Source: Sphingomonadales bacterium (GTDB taxonomy: Bacteria; Pseudomonadota; Alphaproteobacteria; Sphingomonadales; Sphingomonadaceae). From it: a stretch of DNA of 60,621 bases. This document shows positions 10,740 through 19,912 of the stretch, one piece after another (positions within the stretch are counted from its first letter, which is position 1; each line of letters starts with the position of its first letter). The notes below the pieces were generated by a model. It saw nothing but the letters and a program-made list of their open reading frames with translations. It ran no database searches and was not told where the DNA came from. The position numbers and the translations under genes are program-made. The stretch lies in contig JAIXYT010000045.1 of NCBI GenBank assembly GCA_027490095.1, forward strand, positions 1 to 60,621, given 5' to 3'.

Positions 10740-11368
10740 GCCGCGCCTCCCTCGCCGTCGGCCTTTTCATCGCCGGGAAGCTTCCAGTTCCCCTCCCAGG
10801 GGCTCAGGAAGTCGAAGCGGCGGAAATCCTGCGCCAGCTTCACCGGCTCATAGACCACCCGGCCGGCGTCTTCCGAGTAGCGCAGCTCCACATGCCCCGT
10901 CAGCGGAAAGTCCTTGCGGAAGGGATGCCCCTCGAAGCCATAGTCGGTGAGGATGCGCCTGAGATCGGGGTTGCCCTCGAACAGCACGCCGTAACAGTCC
11001 CACACCTCGCGCTCCAGCCAGCCGGCATTGGGATAGAGCGGCGTGACGGAAGGAACGGGTGTTTCCTCGTCGGTCGTCAGCTTCACCCGGATGCGCCGGT
11101 TGTGGCGCATCGACAGCAGGTGATAGTTCACCTCGAACCGTTCGGTGCGCTCCGGCCAGTCAACGCCCGCAATGTCCAGCAGCTGGTCGAACGCAAGGTC
11201 GGGCGTGTCGCGCAGGATCTGCAGCACCACCGCCGCACTGTCGCGCTGCACCAGCAGAGTCAGCTCGCCCACGGCCTCGGCCGCATCGATCACATGCTCG
11301 CCCAGCACGCCAAGCGCGCGCTCGGCAACACCCTTGTTGCCGCCGGTGACTGGCAATTGGCTCGTCAT
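10736..11368 (-). CDS. nuoC: NADH-quinone oxidoreductase subunit C
   Basis: NuoC (30 kDa subunit) packs against NuoD and NuoB in the peripheral arm. The 210-residue product has the [18 protein letters not shown] segment, the family signature [20 protein letters not shown] and [18 protein letters not shown] near the C-terminus. NuoC and NuoD are separate genes here, unlike the fused NuoCD of enterobacteria. The ATG at 11368 gives the expected N-terminus. The longer open frame upstream overlaps nuoB and is a shadow. Confidence 0.96.
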   Translation of the reverse strand: MTSQLPVTGGNKGVAERALGVLGEHVIDAAEAVGELTLLVQRDSAAVVLQILRDTPDLAFDQLLDIAGVDWPERTERFEVNYHLLSMRHNRRIRVKLTTDEETPVPSVTPLYPNAGWLEREVWDCYGVLFEGNPDLRRILTDYGFEGHPFRKDFPLTGHVELRYSEDAGRVVYEPVKLAQDFRRFDFLSPWEGNWKLPGDEKADGEGGAA

Positions 11369-11379
11369 GGGCCCGCGTC

Positions 11380-11934
11380 CTACCGCTCGAACGTGCCCTG
11401 GCGGCGGATCTTCCGCTGCAGGGCCAGCACGCCATAGAGCAGCGCCTCGGCGGTCGGCGGGCAGCCGGGCACATAGATGTCGACCGGCACGATCCGGTCG
11501 CAGCCGCGCACCACCGAATAGCTGTAGTGGTAATAGCCGCCACCGTTGGCGCAGCTGCCCATGCTGATCACGTAGCGCGGCTCGGGCATCTGGTCGTACA
11601 CCCGGCGCAGCGCAGGCGCCATCTTGTTGCACAGCGTGCCCGCCACGATCATCACGTCCGATTGCCGCGGGGATGCGCGCGGCGCGGCGCCGAAGCGCTC
11701 CATGTCGTAATCCGGCATGGAGGCATGCATCATCTCGACCGCGCAGCAGGCAAGCCCGAAGGTCATCCACCAGAGCGAGCCGGTGCGCGCCCAGGTGGTG
11801 AGATCCTCGAGGCTGGCGACAAGGAAGCCCTTGTTCGACAGTTCGGACCCGACGTCGGCAAAGAAGGCATCCTGCCCGGCCGGATCCTTTGCAAGCGGGC
11901 GCCCGTCGGGCGTGACAAGAAGGTTCGTGCTCAT
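11380..11934 (-). CDS. nuoB: NADH-quinone oxidoreductase subunit B (cluster N2)
   Basis: NuoB carries the terminal 4Fe-4S cluster N2 that reduces quinone. Ligands are visible: the tandem pair Cys63-Cys64 in [14 protein letters not shown], Cys128 in MGSCANGGG and Cys158 in [11 protein letters not shown]. The ATG at 11934 overlaps the nuoA stop by 4 bases and yields a 184-residue protein. Ten more upstream codons are open but unlikely to be used. Confidence 0.97.
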   Translation of the reverse strand: MSTNLLVTPDGRPLAKDPAGQDAFFADVGSELSNKGFLVASLEDLTTWARTGSLWWMTFGLACCAVEMMHASMPDYDMERFGAAPRASPRQSDVMIVAGTLCNKMAPALRRVYDQMPEPRYVISMGSCANGGGYYHYSYSVVRGCDRIVPVDIYVPGCPPTAEALLYGVLALQRKIRRQGTFER

Positions 11935-12338
11935 TCCCAGTCCAGAGCCCCCTTCTTCCACTCATAGATGAAGCCGACCGTCAGCACGCCCAGAAACACC
12001 ATCATCGAGGCCCAGGCGAACACCAGGTCGGGCCCCATGTGCTTCAGGCTGACAGCCCAGGGGAACAGGAAGGCGACCTCAAGGTCGAAGATGATGAACA
12101 GGATGGAGACGAGGTAGAAGCGTACGTCGAACTGCCCACGCGCCGAGGAAAAGGCCGGGAAGCCGCTTTCATATTCGGTCAGCTTGTCGGCATAGGGCTT
12201 GTTCGTCCCCACCACGTTCGACACCAGGATCGGCAGCCCCACGAACACCAGCGCGAACGCGATCGCGACCCCGAAGAACAGCAGGATGGGGAGATACTCC
12301 CGGCCGATCGCGGCAAGGTCTGGGGCACTCGAAATCAT
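11931..12338 (-). CDS. nuoA: NADH-quinone oxidoreductase subunit A
   Basis: NuoA/ND3 is a three-helix membrane subunit next to the quinone cavity. The 135-residue protein has an N-terminal helix and a loop with [12 protein letters not shown], close to the mobile ND3 Cys loop although the usual Cys is not in the ESG motif itself. A second helix region follows with [24 protein letters not shown], a family signature. It is the first nuo gene. The 102 bases upstream, up to the stop of the suhB-like gene, should hold the operon promoter or leader. Confidence 0.96.
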   Translation of the reverse strand: MISSAPDLAAIGREYLPILLFFGVAIAFALVFVGLPILVSNVVGTNKPYADKLTEYESGFPAFSSARGQFDVRFYLVSILFIIFDLEVAFLFPWAVSLKHMGPDLVFAWASMMVFLGVLTVGFIYEWKKGALDWE

Positions 12339-12387
12339 GGGGGGCTTCTAGGGAAGGTGACGAGTCGCGGCAAGCCTCGCACGCGTC

Positions 12388-12411
12388 GCATGACCCAAGG
12401 AGGGGCCATGC
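12388..12411 (-). promoter_or_regulatory. Hairpin in the nuoA leader
   Basis: On the minus strand the sequence can fold GCATGGCCC against GGGTCATGC with a CTCCTT loop: nine pairs, one of them G-T. It lies about 50 bases before the nuoA start and about 30 after the suhB-like stop. There is no T-run after it, so it is not a classical intrinsic terminator. It could be a leader structure or an mRNA-stabilising stem. Confidence 0.3.
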
Positions 12412-12440
12412 CGCGAATGCATGGCAGCCCCCAGCACCCC

Positions 12441-13238
12441 TCAGCGCAAGGCGCCTGCAATCACCCTGTGCAGGCGCGAATGGATCTGGTCGTTGGCGGC
12501 GATCAGCTCCCGCCGCTCCACCATCTTCTCGCCGCCGCGGAAGTCGCTCACGAACCCGCCGGCTGCCTTCACCAGCAGCATGCCCGCGCTCACGTCCCAG
12601 TGGCTCAGCCCCTGCTCCCAGAAACCGTCGAACCGGCCGGCCGCCACCCACGCAAGGTCCAGGCTCGCAGCCCCGAACCGCCGCACGCCGGCCACTTCGG
12701 GGATCACCTTGTTCAGGATGGTCTCGAACTGCGGCTGGTCGCCATGGCCGCGATAGGGAATGCCGGTCGCCAGCAGCGCCTCCGACATGTCGCCCCGGCC
12801 CGACACGCGAAGCCGCGCATTGTGCAGCCAGGCGCCGCGCCCGCGCTCGGCCCAGAAGCTCTCGTCGGTCAGCGGCTGGTAGACCATGCCGGCCACCGCC
12901 ACGCCCAGATGCTCCACGCCGATGGAAATCGCGAAGTGCGGGATCCCGTGCAGGAAGTTCGACGTGCCATCCAGCGGGTCGATCACGAAGCGGGGGGAGT
13001 TCTCCTCCTCGCCGGGGATCTCGCCGCCCTCCTCCAGCAGGAAGCCCCAGCCCGGGCGCGCCCGGCGAAGCTCCTCCACCAGCGTCGCCTCGGCGGCCTT
13101 GTCGGCCTGGCTCACGAAGTCGGCCGGCCCCTTGCGGGAGACCTGAAGTTGGCTGACCTCGCCGAAATCGCGGCGCAGCCTGGGCGCCGCCTTCCGGCAG
13201 GCGCGCTCCATGACGGTGATGATGGCAGACTGGCTCAC
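12441..13238 (-). CDS. suhB: Inositol monophosphatase family protein
   Basis: A Mg-dependent phosphatase of the inositol monophosphatase fold. The metal-binding signature DPLDGTSNFLHGIPHFAISI starts near residue 87, and a second metal motif (HWDVSAGMLLVKAAGG) lies near the C-terminus. An N-terminal Glu pair (LEEGG) precedes the first motif. At 265 residues it is typical of bacterial SuhB-like enzymes. The GTG at 13238 directly follows the efp stop; an ATG 27 bases further in is an alternative. In sphingomonad-type genomes the gene commonly follows efp, which agrees with the layout. The precise substrate is not shown. Confidence 0.88.
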   Translation of the reverse strand: MSQSAIITVMERACRKAAPRLRRDFGEVSQLQVSRKGPADFVSQADKAAEATLVEELRRARPGWGFLLEEGGEIPGEEENSPRFVIDPLDGTSNFLHGIPHFAISIGVEHLGVAVAGMVYQPLTDESFWAERGRGAWLHNARLRVSGRGDMSEALLATGIPYRGHGDQPQFETILNKVIPEVAGVRRFGAASLDLAWVAAGRFDGFWEQGLSHWDVSAGMLLVKAAGGFVSDFRGGEKMVERRELIAANDQIHSRLHRVIAGALR

Positions 13239-13802
13239 TTAATCCGCGCGCCGCACATAGGCTTGCTCGTACACGTCGACCACGATCCGCGTGCCCGAAC
13301 CGATGTGCGGCGGCACCATCACGCGAACGCCATTCTCTAGCACGGCCGGCTTGTACGACGAGCTTGCCGTCTGCCCCTTCACCACGGCGTCGGCTTCCAC
13401 GATCAGGGCTTCCACCTGCTCGGGCAGCTGCACCGACAGCGGGCGCTCCTCGTACAGTTCCATGGTCACGTCCATCCCGTCGGTCAGGAAGGCGGCTGCG
13501 TCGCCCAGCAGGTCCTTCGGCAGGGTCACCTGATCATAGGTGTCCTTGTCCATGAACACGAGATTGTCGTCCTCGGCATAGAGATACTGGAAGTCCTTGG
13601 TGTCCAGCCGCACCCGCTCCACCACTTCGGCCGAGCGGAAGCGAACGTTGGTCTTGCGCCCGTCGATCAGGTTCTTCATCTCGACCTGCATATAGGCGCC
13701 ACCCTTGCCCGGCTGGGTGTGCTGAGTCTTCACCGCGCGCCAGATACCGCCTTCATACTCGATGATGTTGCCGGGACGAATGTCCACGCCGCTGATCTTC
13801 AT
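13239..13802 (-). CDS. efp: Elongation factor P
   Basis: EF-P rescues ribosomes stalled at polyproline stretches by binding between the P and E sites. The 187-residue protein shows the three-domain layout. Domain I is KOW-like, with [35 protein letters not shown] including the Lys/Gly-rich modified-loop region. Domain II contains [21 protein letters not shown]. The C-terminal OB domain ends in [16 protein letters not shown]. Length and motifs are standard. The 86 bases upstream, to the M3 peptidase stop, likely hold its promoter. Confidence 0.96.
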   Translation of the reverse strand: MKISGVDIRPGNIIEYEGGIWRAVKTQHTQPGKGGAYMQVEMKNLIDGRKTNVRFRSAEVVERVRLDTKDFQYLYAEDDNLVFMDKDTYDQVTLPKDLLGDAAAFLTDGMDVTMELYEERPLSVQLPEQVEALIVEADAVVKGQTASSSYKPAVLENGVRVMVPPHIGSGTRIVVDVYEQAYVRRAD

Positions 13803-13888
13803 GGGTCACCTTGATTGATGGAAAGAGCAAAAGAGTGCGCGCGCCTTAGCCGGTCGGGGCCCGCTTCTCAAGCGTCTCCGCCCACCCG

Positions 13889-15991
13889 TCAGTTCGCCGG
13901 GAAGCCCCGCTTCTTCAGCAGCGCACCCACATCCGGGTCCCGCCCGCGGAACTTGCGATAGGCCTCCGCCCGGTCGGTCTCGTTGCCGGTCGACAGCAGG
14001 ATGCTGCGGAACCGGTCCGCCACTTGCCTGTCCCACACGCTCCCGGCCTCCTTGAAGGCGGCCCAGGTGTCGGCGTCCATCGTTTCCGACCAGAGGTAGG
14101 AATAATAGCCCGCCGAATAGCCGTCGCCCGAGAAGAGGTGGGCGAACTGCGGCAGCCGGTGCCGCATCACGATCTCCCTCGGCATCCCGATCGCGGCCAG
14201 GGTCTCCCGCTCGAAGGCATCCGGGTCGACAACGCCATCTGCTGTCGTGTGCAGCTTCATGTCGACGATCGCCGACGAAAGATAGCTGACGGTCGCATAG
14301 CCCTGGTTGAAGGTCTGCGCCTTCTCGATCTTCTCGACGAGGGCGGTCGGCATCGGCTTGCCGGTCTCGTAATGCCTGGCGAACCGGTCGAGCACCTCGC
14401 GCGTCAGCAGCCAGTTCTCGTTCACCTGGCTCGGATACTCGATGAAGTCGCGCGGGGTGAAGGCAAGGCCCGGATAGGTCACGTCCTGCAGCAGGAAGTG
14501 GATGGCGTGGCCGAACTCGTGGAACAGCGTGTTCGCGTCGTCATAGCTGATGAGGACGGGTTCGCCCGGGCCGGGCTTGGCGAAATTGTTGTTGTTCGAA
14601 TTCAGCACCGTCTGCCGCGTCGGGAAGCCGCGCTGCAGCCGGTAGGTGGTGTGCCAGGCGCCCGAACGCTTGCCGGTGCGGGCGAAATCGTCGCGGTAGA
14701 AGACGCCGACATGTCTGCCCTCGCGCGTCACCTCAAACACGCGCACGTCCGGGTGGAACACGGGAATGCTGCCGGTGATCTCGGTGAACTTCAGGCCATA
14801 GAGCTGCTCGGCGGCCCAGTAGCTCGCCTGGATCATGTTGTTCAGCTCGAAATAGGGCTTGGTCTCGGCCTCCGACAGGTCGTAGCGCGCCTTCCGGACC
14901 TTCTCGGCGTAATAGAGATAGTCCCAGGGTTCGATCGGATGGCCGGCGATAACGCCCATGTCGGCCACTTCCTCCTTCACCCGCGCCACTGCCGGGCCCC
15001 ACACCCGCAGCATCAGCGCCTCGGCCTTCGCCGGGTCCACGGCCATCGTGTCGGCCATGCGCAGATTGGCGTGGGTCGGATAGCCAAGCAGCTTCGCGCG
15101 CTCGGCTCTCAGCTTCACGATCCGGGCGATGGTGGCGTTGGTGTCGTTGGCGTCGCCATTGTCGCCGCGGTTCACGAAGGCGCGCCAAACGCGCTCCCTC
15201 AGCGCCCTGTCGTCGGCAAACGTCAGCACCGGGTCGACGGCAGAGCGCGTGTTGACGATCGCATAGCCCGTCAGCTTGCGCTCGGCGGCGGCCGCTTTGG
15301 CGGCCGACTTCACGCCGTCCGGCACGCCCTGCATCTCGGCCGCGGTGGCCGGCAGCGCGGTCTCCTCGTCCTTCAGCAGCTTCTGGTTGAACCCGGTGAA
15401 AAGGGTCGCAAGCTCCTGGTTGATGGCCGCCAGCTTCGGCTTGTCGGCAGCCGACAGCTTCGCGCCGCTGCGGACAAAGCCCTCCCAGGTCCGCTCCAGC
15501 AGCCGCAGCTGGGTCGGCGTCAGCTTCGCCGACGCGCGCGACTGGTACACCGCGTCGATCCGCGCGAACAGTTTCGGGTCCAGGTTGATCTCGTCATCCA
15601 GCGCCGCGAACTTCGGGCTCCATTCCCGGTCGAGCGCCTGGTAGGCGGGGCTGTTCATGTTGGCCGTCATCAGGCCGAACATGGCGGACACGCGGTCCAG
15701 CTCTTCCCCGCTCGCCTGCAGCGCCCCGATCACATTGTCGAAGGTGGCGGGCGCCGGATTCCCGGCAATCGCGCGGATCTCCGCCCGCTGCCTGTCGAAG
15801 GCCAGCTCCAGCGCCGGCGGGAACATCTGGGGCTCGATCCGGTCGAAGGGCGGCACCCCGCCGTGCGGCCCCGTCCAGGGCTGCAGCAGGAAGGGCATCC
15901 CGGCGGCAGCGGCCGGCTGGGCGGTCTGGGTCTGGGCCATGGCAGGGGTCATGATGGAAAGAGCGGTGGCGAGAAAGAGGACAGACTTCAA
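13889..15991 (-). CDS. Secreted M3 family peptidase (dipeptidyl carboxypeptidase-like)
   Basis: A zinc metallopeptidase of the M3 family (Dcp/oligopeptidase A type). The first 19 or so residues, MKSVLFLATALSIMTPAMAQ, are a clear signal peptide, so it acts in the periplasm. The zinc site HEFGHAIH lies near residue 490 after the family stretch ISYDDANTLFHEFGH. The C-terminal SGDGYSAGYYSYLWSE segment is a second M3 hallmark. At 700 residues it fits periplasmic Dcp-like members, which release C-terminal dipeptides or cut short peptides. It is probably expressed as a single gene. Confidence 0.9.
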   Translation of the reverse strand: MKSVLFLATALSIMTPAMAQTQTAQPAAAAGMPFLLQPWTGPHGGVPPFDRIEPQMFPPALELAFDRQRAEIRAIAGNPAPATFDNVIGALQASGEELDRVSAMFGLMTANMNSPAYQALDREWSPKFAALDDEINLDPKLFARIDAVYQSRASAKLTPTQLRLLERTWEGFVRSGAKLSAADKPKLAAINQELATLFTGFNQKLLKDEETALPATAAEMQGVPDGVKSAAKAAAAERKLTGYAIVNTRSAVDPVLTFADDRALRERVWRAFVNRGDNGDANDTNATIARIVKLRAERAKLLGYPTHANLRMADTMAVDPAKAEALMLRVWGPAVARVKEEVADMGVIAGHPIEPWDYLYYAEKVRKARYDLSEAETKPYFELNNMIQASYWAAEQLYGLKFTEITGSIPVFHPDVRVFEVTREGRHVGVFYRDDFARTGKRSGAWHTTYRLQRGFPTRQTVLNSNNNNFAKPGPGEPVLISYDDANTLFHEFGHAIHFLLQDVTYPGLAFTPRDFIEYPSQVNENWLLTREVLDRFARHYETGKPMPTALVEKIEKAQTFNQGYATVSYLSSAIVDMKLHTTADGVVDPDAFERETLAAIGMPREIVMRHRLPQFAHLFSGDGYSAGYYSYLWSETMDADTWAAFKEAGSVWDRQVADRFRSILLSTGNETDRAEAYRKFRGRDPDVGALLKKRGFPAN

Positions 15992-16082
15992 GGGAGCACC
16001 TTTGCAACAGTCGAAGCGCGACTGCTAGCCGGATGCAGGCCCCTGCACCATGTCCGTTTCGACGAACCGTGCCGGGCCGCGA

Positions 16083-17567
16083 TCAGCGCGCAGCAGGCAC
16101 GGCCGCCAGGATCTCCTTCACCGCCGCCTTCAGCGCCACCTGGCCCGGCGCAGAGCCCGCGTAGCGCCCAAGCCGCGTGATGACGAGATCGTGCGACGGA
16201 ATGATCAGCACATGCTGCCCGCCGGCCCCCAGCATCATGTACGCATCCTTCGGCATCGGGAAGCCGCCGTCCCCGTTCACCCAGAAGAAGCCGCCATAGA
16301 TGGGCCGGCCGTCCTTTGCCCAGGCAGGCGGCACCGTCCGCACGAAGTCCACGAAGCCCGGCGTCAGCAGCTGCTTGCCGCCCCACTGCCCGCCCTGTGC
16401 ATACAGCATCCCCAGCCGCGACCAGTCCCGGGCCGACATCTGCTCATAGCCCTGGGTCAGGAAATTGCCGTTCGCGTCCGTCTGCAGCGTCGCGGTGCGG
16501 ATCCCCAGGGGATCGAACAGCGCGCGCTGGGGAAAGCTCAGATAGTCCCCACCGGCCTTCTCCACCGCCAGCCGCACCATGTAGCTCCCCAGCACGGGGT
16601 CGGTGTTGCGATAGCGGCCGATCGTGCCGGCAGGCCACTGCGGCTGCCGGCTCGCGGCATAGGCGAAGGCATTGTCGCCGGTGTAGTAATACCAGTGGTC
16701 GGGATAGCGCCCGTCGTCGACATAGTCCGGGTCCTGCTCGGCCCGGATCCTGAGGCCGCTCGCCATGTTCAGGATATCGCGGATGCGGATCGCACCCCTG
16801 GGGTCGCCCGCCCCCTGCCATTCGGGGATCGGGGCCTTCTGGTCCAGCGTATACACGCCGTCGGCCATCAGCCGCCCCACCAGCGTCGCGATCACGCTTT
16901 TCCCCATCGACCAGCCCTCGAGCGGCGTGTCGGCGGTCGCGCCAAGATCATAACGCTCGGCGATGATCCGCCCCTTGTGCACCACCACGAAGGCCTGGGT
17001 CAGCCCGGCCGGCGCAAAGGCCGCCTCCACAGCCTTCGCAAGCCGCGCGGAATCCACGCCGGCAGGCGCCTTCGCGACCGCATTGCGGTCACCCATCGGC
17101 CAGTCCATCGTTCCGGCCGGCGGAAGCTTCGGGGTCACCGTCTTCGGCGTGAAGGCCAGCTGCCCCGTCTCCAGCGGCAGGGTCACGCAGCCCTGGCTTC
17201 CCACATGCCGGGCCACCCGCGTCGGCCCGCCCTTCAGCGTCACCCGCACCTCGCGCTTGGCCCGGTCGACCACCGGCGGCTCCGCCAGCGCCCGCGCCTC
17301 GATCGGGGCCAGCGCATTTCGGTCCCCCATGGTCGTGCGCGCGAAATCGGGGTCGAAGCCGCTCGTGAACAGCTGGCTGCAGTGCAGGTTCGCATAGCCG
17401 GCCGTCTGGTGCACCAGCTTGTCGCCGGGCGCCCCCGTCCAGCTCCCCGGCAGCTCGGCAGCCCGCGCGCGCGCAAGCATCGCGTTCCTGTCGACGGTCT
17501 GGGCCGAAGCTGCAGTCGCAGCGCCGATCGCAAGCGCCATCGCAAGGCTGGCGAACGAAGTTGTCAT
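16083..17567 (-). CDS. Secreted serine hydrolase, beta-lactamase/NylB-like fold
   Basis: A penicillin-binding-protein-like hydrolase. The N-terminus MTTSFASLAMALAIGAATAASAQ is a signal peptide. The catalytic SxxK is SMGK at residues 220-223, followed by a YRNTDPVLG segment acting as the Tyr-containing motif and a late GAGGQHVLIIP motif in place of KTG. These resemble class C beta-lactamase relatives such as 6-aminohexanoate-dimer hydrolases. The ATG at 17567 was chosen because GAGGGGG lies just upstream; the longer frame lacks a signal peptide at its start. The substrate is unknown. Confidence 0.85.
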   Translation of the reverse strand: MTTSFASLAMALAIGAATAASAQTVDRNAMLARARAAELPGSWTGAPGDKLVHQTAGYANLHCSQLFTSGFDPDFARTTMGDRNALAPIEARALAEPPVVDRAKREVRVTLKGGPTRVARHVGSQGCVTLPLETGQLAFTPKTVTPKLPPAGTMDWPMGDRNAVAKAPAGVDSARLAKAVEAAFAPAGLTQAFVVVHKGRIIAERYDLGATADTPLEGWSMGKSVIATLVGRLMADGVYTLDQKAPIPEWQGAGDPRGAIRIRDILNMASGLRIRAEQDPDYVDDGRYPDHWYYYTGDNAFAYAASRQPQWPAGTIGRYRNTDPVLGSYMVRLAVEKAGGDYLSFPQRALFDPLGIRTATLQTDANGNFLTQGYEQMSARDWSRLGMLYAQGGQWGGKQLLTPGFVDFVRTVPPAWAKDGRPIYGGFFWVNGDGGFPMPKDAYMMLGAGGQHVLIIPSHDLVITRLGRYAGSAPGQVALKAAVKEILAAVPAAR

Positions 17568-17634
17568 GATCCCCCTCTTTCCGGTGCCGAGGCAAGCAGA
17601 ACGGGCGGGCCCGGTCAATCGGCCAGCGCGGCGC

Positions 17635-18327
17635 TCAGGCCCCGGCGGACATCGCCTGCGCGAAACGGGCGACAGCGGCTGCCGCCCCGTCGGGGTCGTT
17701 CCAGACAGCGGAACTGACCGCCAGGAAGTCCGCCCCCGCCGCCACCAGCGGGCCGCAGTTGCCCGGCGTGATCCCGCCGATGGCGACGCAGGGAATCGGG
17801 CTCAGCGCGGTCCACCAGCCCAGGATGTCTGGCGTCGCATGATGCTCCACCATCTTCGTGCCGGTCGGGAAGAAGGCACCGAAGGCGACATAGTTGGCGC
17901 CCGCCTCGCCCGCCTCCATCGCCAGGTGCCGACTGCCGTGGCAGGTCACGCCCACCTGCGCGTCCGCCCCCAGCAGCGCCCGCGCATCGGCAACCGCGCC
18001 GTCCGTCTGGCCCAGGTGCACGCCGTCGGCTTCCGCCAGCTTTGCAAGGTCTGCCCGGTCGTTCAGCAGGAAGGCCACGTCGGCCGACCGGCAGATCGGC
18101 AGCAGGCGCTCCGCTGCGGCCAGGATCGCCGTGTCGGAATGGCCCTTCATCCGCAGCTGGTACGCCGCGATCGGCGCCCCGGCCGACAGCGCCGACAGCA
18201 GCGCGTCGGCATGGGCGCCGAGATCGAAATCCGGCGGCGAGATCAGGTAGATCTGGCAGGGTGGGCGCTTCTCCGCCATGAACAGGGTGGCGAAGTCGGG
18301 GTCGGGCGTGAGGCCTTGGGGTTCCAT
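17635..18327 (-). CDS. thiE: Thiamine phosphate synthase
   Basis: ThiE joins the pyrimidine and thiazole halves of vitamin B1 in a TIM-barrel fold. Visible motifs are QLRMKG (substrate Lys/Arg strand), FLLNDRADLAKLAEADGVHLGQTD, the VGVTCHG loop, NYVAFGAFFPTGTK and the phosphate-binding VAIGGITPGN. The 230-residue length is usual. ATG at 18327 is used; an internal Met (MAEKRPP) about 17 codons in is an alternative and gives a start nearer the first strand. It lies 33 bases after the methyltransferase gene in the tkt-gap-pgk-aldolase run. No TPP riboswitch was found. Confidence 0.88.
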   Translation of the reverse strand: MEPQGLTPDPDFATLFMAEKRPPCQIYLISPPDFDLGAHADALLSALSAGAPIAAYQLRMKGHSDTAILAAAERLLPICRSADVAFLLNDRADLAKLAEADGVHLGQTDGAVADARALLGADAQVGVTCHGSRHLAMEAGEAGANYVAFGAFFPTGTKMVEHHATPDILGWWTALSPIPCVAIGGITPGNCGPLVAAGADFLAVSSAVWNDPDGAAAAVARFAQAMSAGA

Positions 18328-18360
18328 GCCGAAACCCCTAGCGCAGGGGCCTGCCCGCCG

Positions 18361-18966
18361 TCACGCCTTCCGCGCAACCAGCGTGCAATAGTCCCCCACG
18401 CGCCAGCTGTGCCCCGGCCGGACGGACTGCAGCGCAAGTCCCGAAGCCTCGAGGGCAGCACGAATATCCCGCTCCTCCCAGGCCTTCAGCCCATGCACAT
18501 GCCCAGGCCAGGCCCTCACCGACTCCGCGGTCTGATACCCCAGCACCAGCCGCCCCCCCGGCCGCAGCACCCGCGCCAGCTCGGCGGTCACCGGCTCCAG
18601 CGCAGGCCAGAAATACAGCGCATTCACGCTCGCGGCCTTGTCGATCGCGCCGTCGGGCAGCGGAATGGCCTCGCCCCGCCCCATCAGGAACGCGCCCGCA
18701 TCCCCGATCCGCCGCCGCGCTTGGGCAAGCACCACGTCCGAAGGGTCCACCCCCGTCACCCGAACGCCGGCCCGCGCCAGCGCCCGCGAAAGCGCCCCGC
18801 CGCCGACGCCCAGGTCCAGGATGCGCTCGCCTGCCCTCGGCTCCAGCGCCCGAAACGCCACGTTCATCATCGGCGCACCGATCCAGTCCAGCAGCGGCGC
18901 CACAAGAAAACGCCCGGCCGCTCCCTGCGGCCGGGCGAACTGGGTTGCGAGGAAGCGGCGGAACAT
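18361..18966 (-). CDS. Class I SAM-dependent methyltransferase
   Basis: A 201-residue small-molecule methyltransferase. The SAM-binding motif I is ILDLGVGGGALSRALA near residue 50, motif II is VTGVDPSDVVLAQA, and VLRPGGRLVLGYQ is the post-motif strand seen in UbiE-like enzymes. Residues 1-30 (MFRRFLATQFARPQGAAG) resemble the lead-in of UbiE-type proteins acting on lipid-soluble substrates. ATG at 18966 is 13 bases after the aldolase stop, so it is probably co-transcribed with the glycolytic genes. The substrate cannot be told. Confidence 0.8.
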   Translation of the reverse strand: MFRRFLATQFARPQGAAGRFLVAPLLDWIGAPMMNVAFRALEPRAGERILDLGVGGGALSRALARAGVRVTGVDPSDVVLAQARRRIGDAGAFLMGRGEAIPLPDGAIDKAASVNALYFWPALEPVTAELARVLRPGGRLVLGYQTAESVRAWPGHVHGLKAWEERDIRAALEASGLALQSVRPGHSWRVGDYCTLVARKA

Positions 18967-18979
18967 CCCGCCGGCCCCC

Positions 18980-19894
18980 TTATTCCTTGTTCTGGTAGAT
19001 GCGGACGATCCGGTCCAGCAGCGCCAGCGCCTCGGGCCGCGAACGCTGGAAGCTGTTGCGCCCGATGATCGAGCCGTTGCCGCCGCCGTCGCGGATCGCG
19101 CGCGCATCCTCGAACACCGCGTCGGCTCCCTTGGTCGCCCCGCCGGAGAACACCACCAGCCGCCGCCCGTTGAAGCAGCTCTTCACCACATGCTCGACGC
19201 GCTTCGCCTGGGTCGACCAGTCGCCGCCCTCATAGGCCTTCTTCGCGTCCTTCTGCTCGATATGGTCGGTCGGCAGCTTCACCTTGATGATGTGCGCCCC
19301 CAGCAGCGCGGCCATGTGCGCGGCATAGGCGCCCACATCCAGCGCCAGCTCGCCCTCCTTCGACAGCTTGCCGCCGCGCGGATAGCTCCAGATCACGGTC
19401 GCAAGGCCGACCGATTTCGCCTCGGCCGACATTTCCTTGATCTCTTCCATCATGTCGAAGCAGTCGTCGGCGCCCGGATAGATGGTGAAGCCGATGGCCG
19501 AACATCCCAGCCGCAGGGCATCGTCCACCCCGCCGGTCAGCGCCTGGTTCACGCCCGTCGCCCAGCTGTTGGAGCTGTTCACCTTCAGGATGGTCGGGAT
19601 CTGCCCGGCAAAGGTGCCCGCACCCGCCTCGATCATCCCCAGCGGCGCGGCATAGGCGTTAAGCCCGGCATCGATCGCCAGCTGAAAATGGTAATGCGGG
19701 TCATAGGCCGGCTCGTTCACGGCAAAGCTGCGCGCCGGGCCATGCTCGAAGCCCTGGTCGACGGGCAGGATCACCATCTTGCCCGTGCCACCCAGGCGGC
19801 CCGCCATCAGCATGCGGGCGAGGTTCGCCTTGGTGCCGGGATTGTCGCTCTCGTAATTGTCGAGAATGCGTCTGACGGTCTTGGTGATCTTCAT
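18980..19894 (-). CDS. Class I fructose-bisphosphate aldolase, archaeal (DhnA) type
   Basis: This enzyme cleaves fructose-1,6-bisphosphate into dihydroxyacetone phosphate and glyceraldehyde-3-phosphate, or runs in reverse, through a Schiff-base Lys. The 304-residue product matches the DhnA/FbaB type rather than the Zn-dependent class II enzyme. It has LPVDQGFEHGP near residue 43, GCSAIGFTIYPG, a HIIKVKLPTDH strand that carries the expected Schiff-base Lys, and VVFSGGATKG as a phosphate loop. An AGGAG lies upstream of the ATG. It follows pgk by 18 bases in the tkt-gap-pgk operon. Confidence 0.92.
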   Translation of the reverse strand: MKITKTVRRILDNYESDNPGTKANLARMLMAGRLGGTGKMVILPVDQGFEHGPARSFAVNEPAYDPHYHFQLAIDAGLNAYAAPLGMIEAGAGTFAGQIPTILKVNSSNSWATGVNQALTGGVDDALRLGCSAIGFTIYPGADDCFDMMEEIKEMSAEAKSVGLATVIWSYPRGGKLSKEGELALDVGAYAAHMAALLGAHIIKVKLPTDHIEQKDAKKAYEGGDWSTQAKRVEHVVKSCFNGRRLVVFSGGATKGADAVFEDARAIRDGGGNGSIIGRNSFQRSRPEALALLDRIVRIYQNKE

Positions 19895-19912
19895 CTGCCC
19901 GCTCCTGTTTCT

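Noticed and set aside
18301-18420. TPP riboswitch before thiE
   Set aside because: The short spacer before thiE lacks the conserved CTGAGA and ACCTGA elements.
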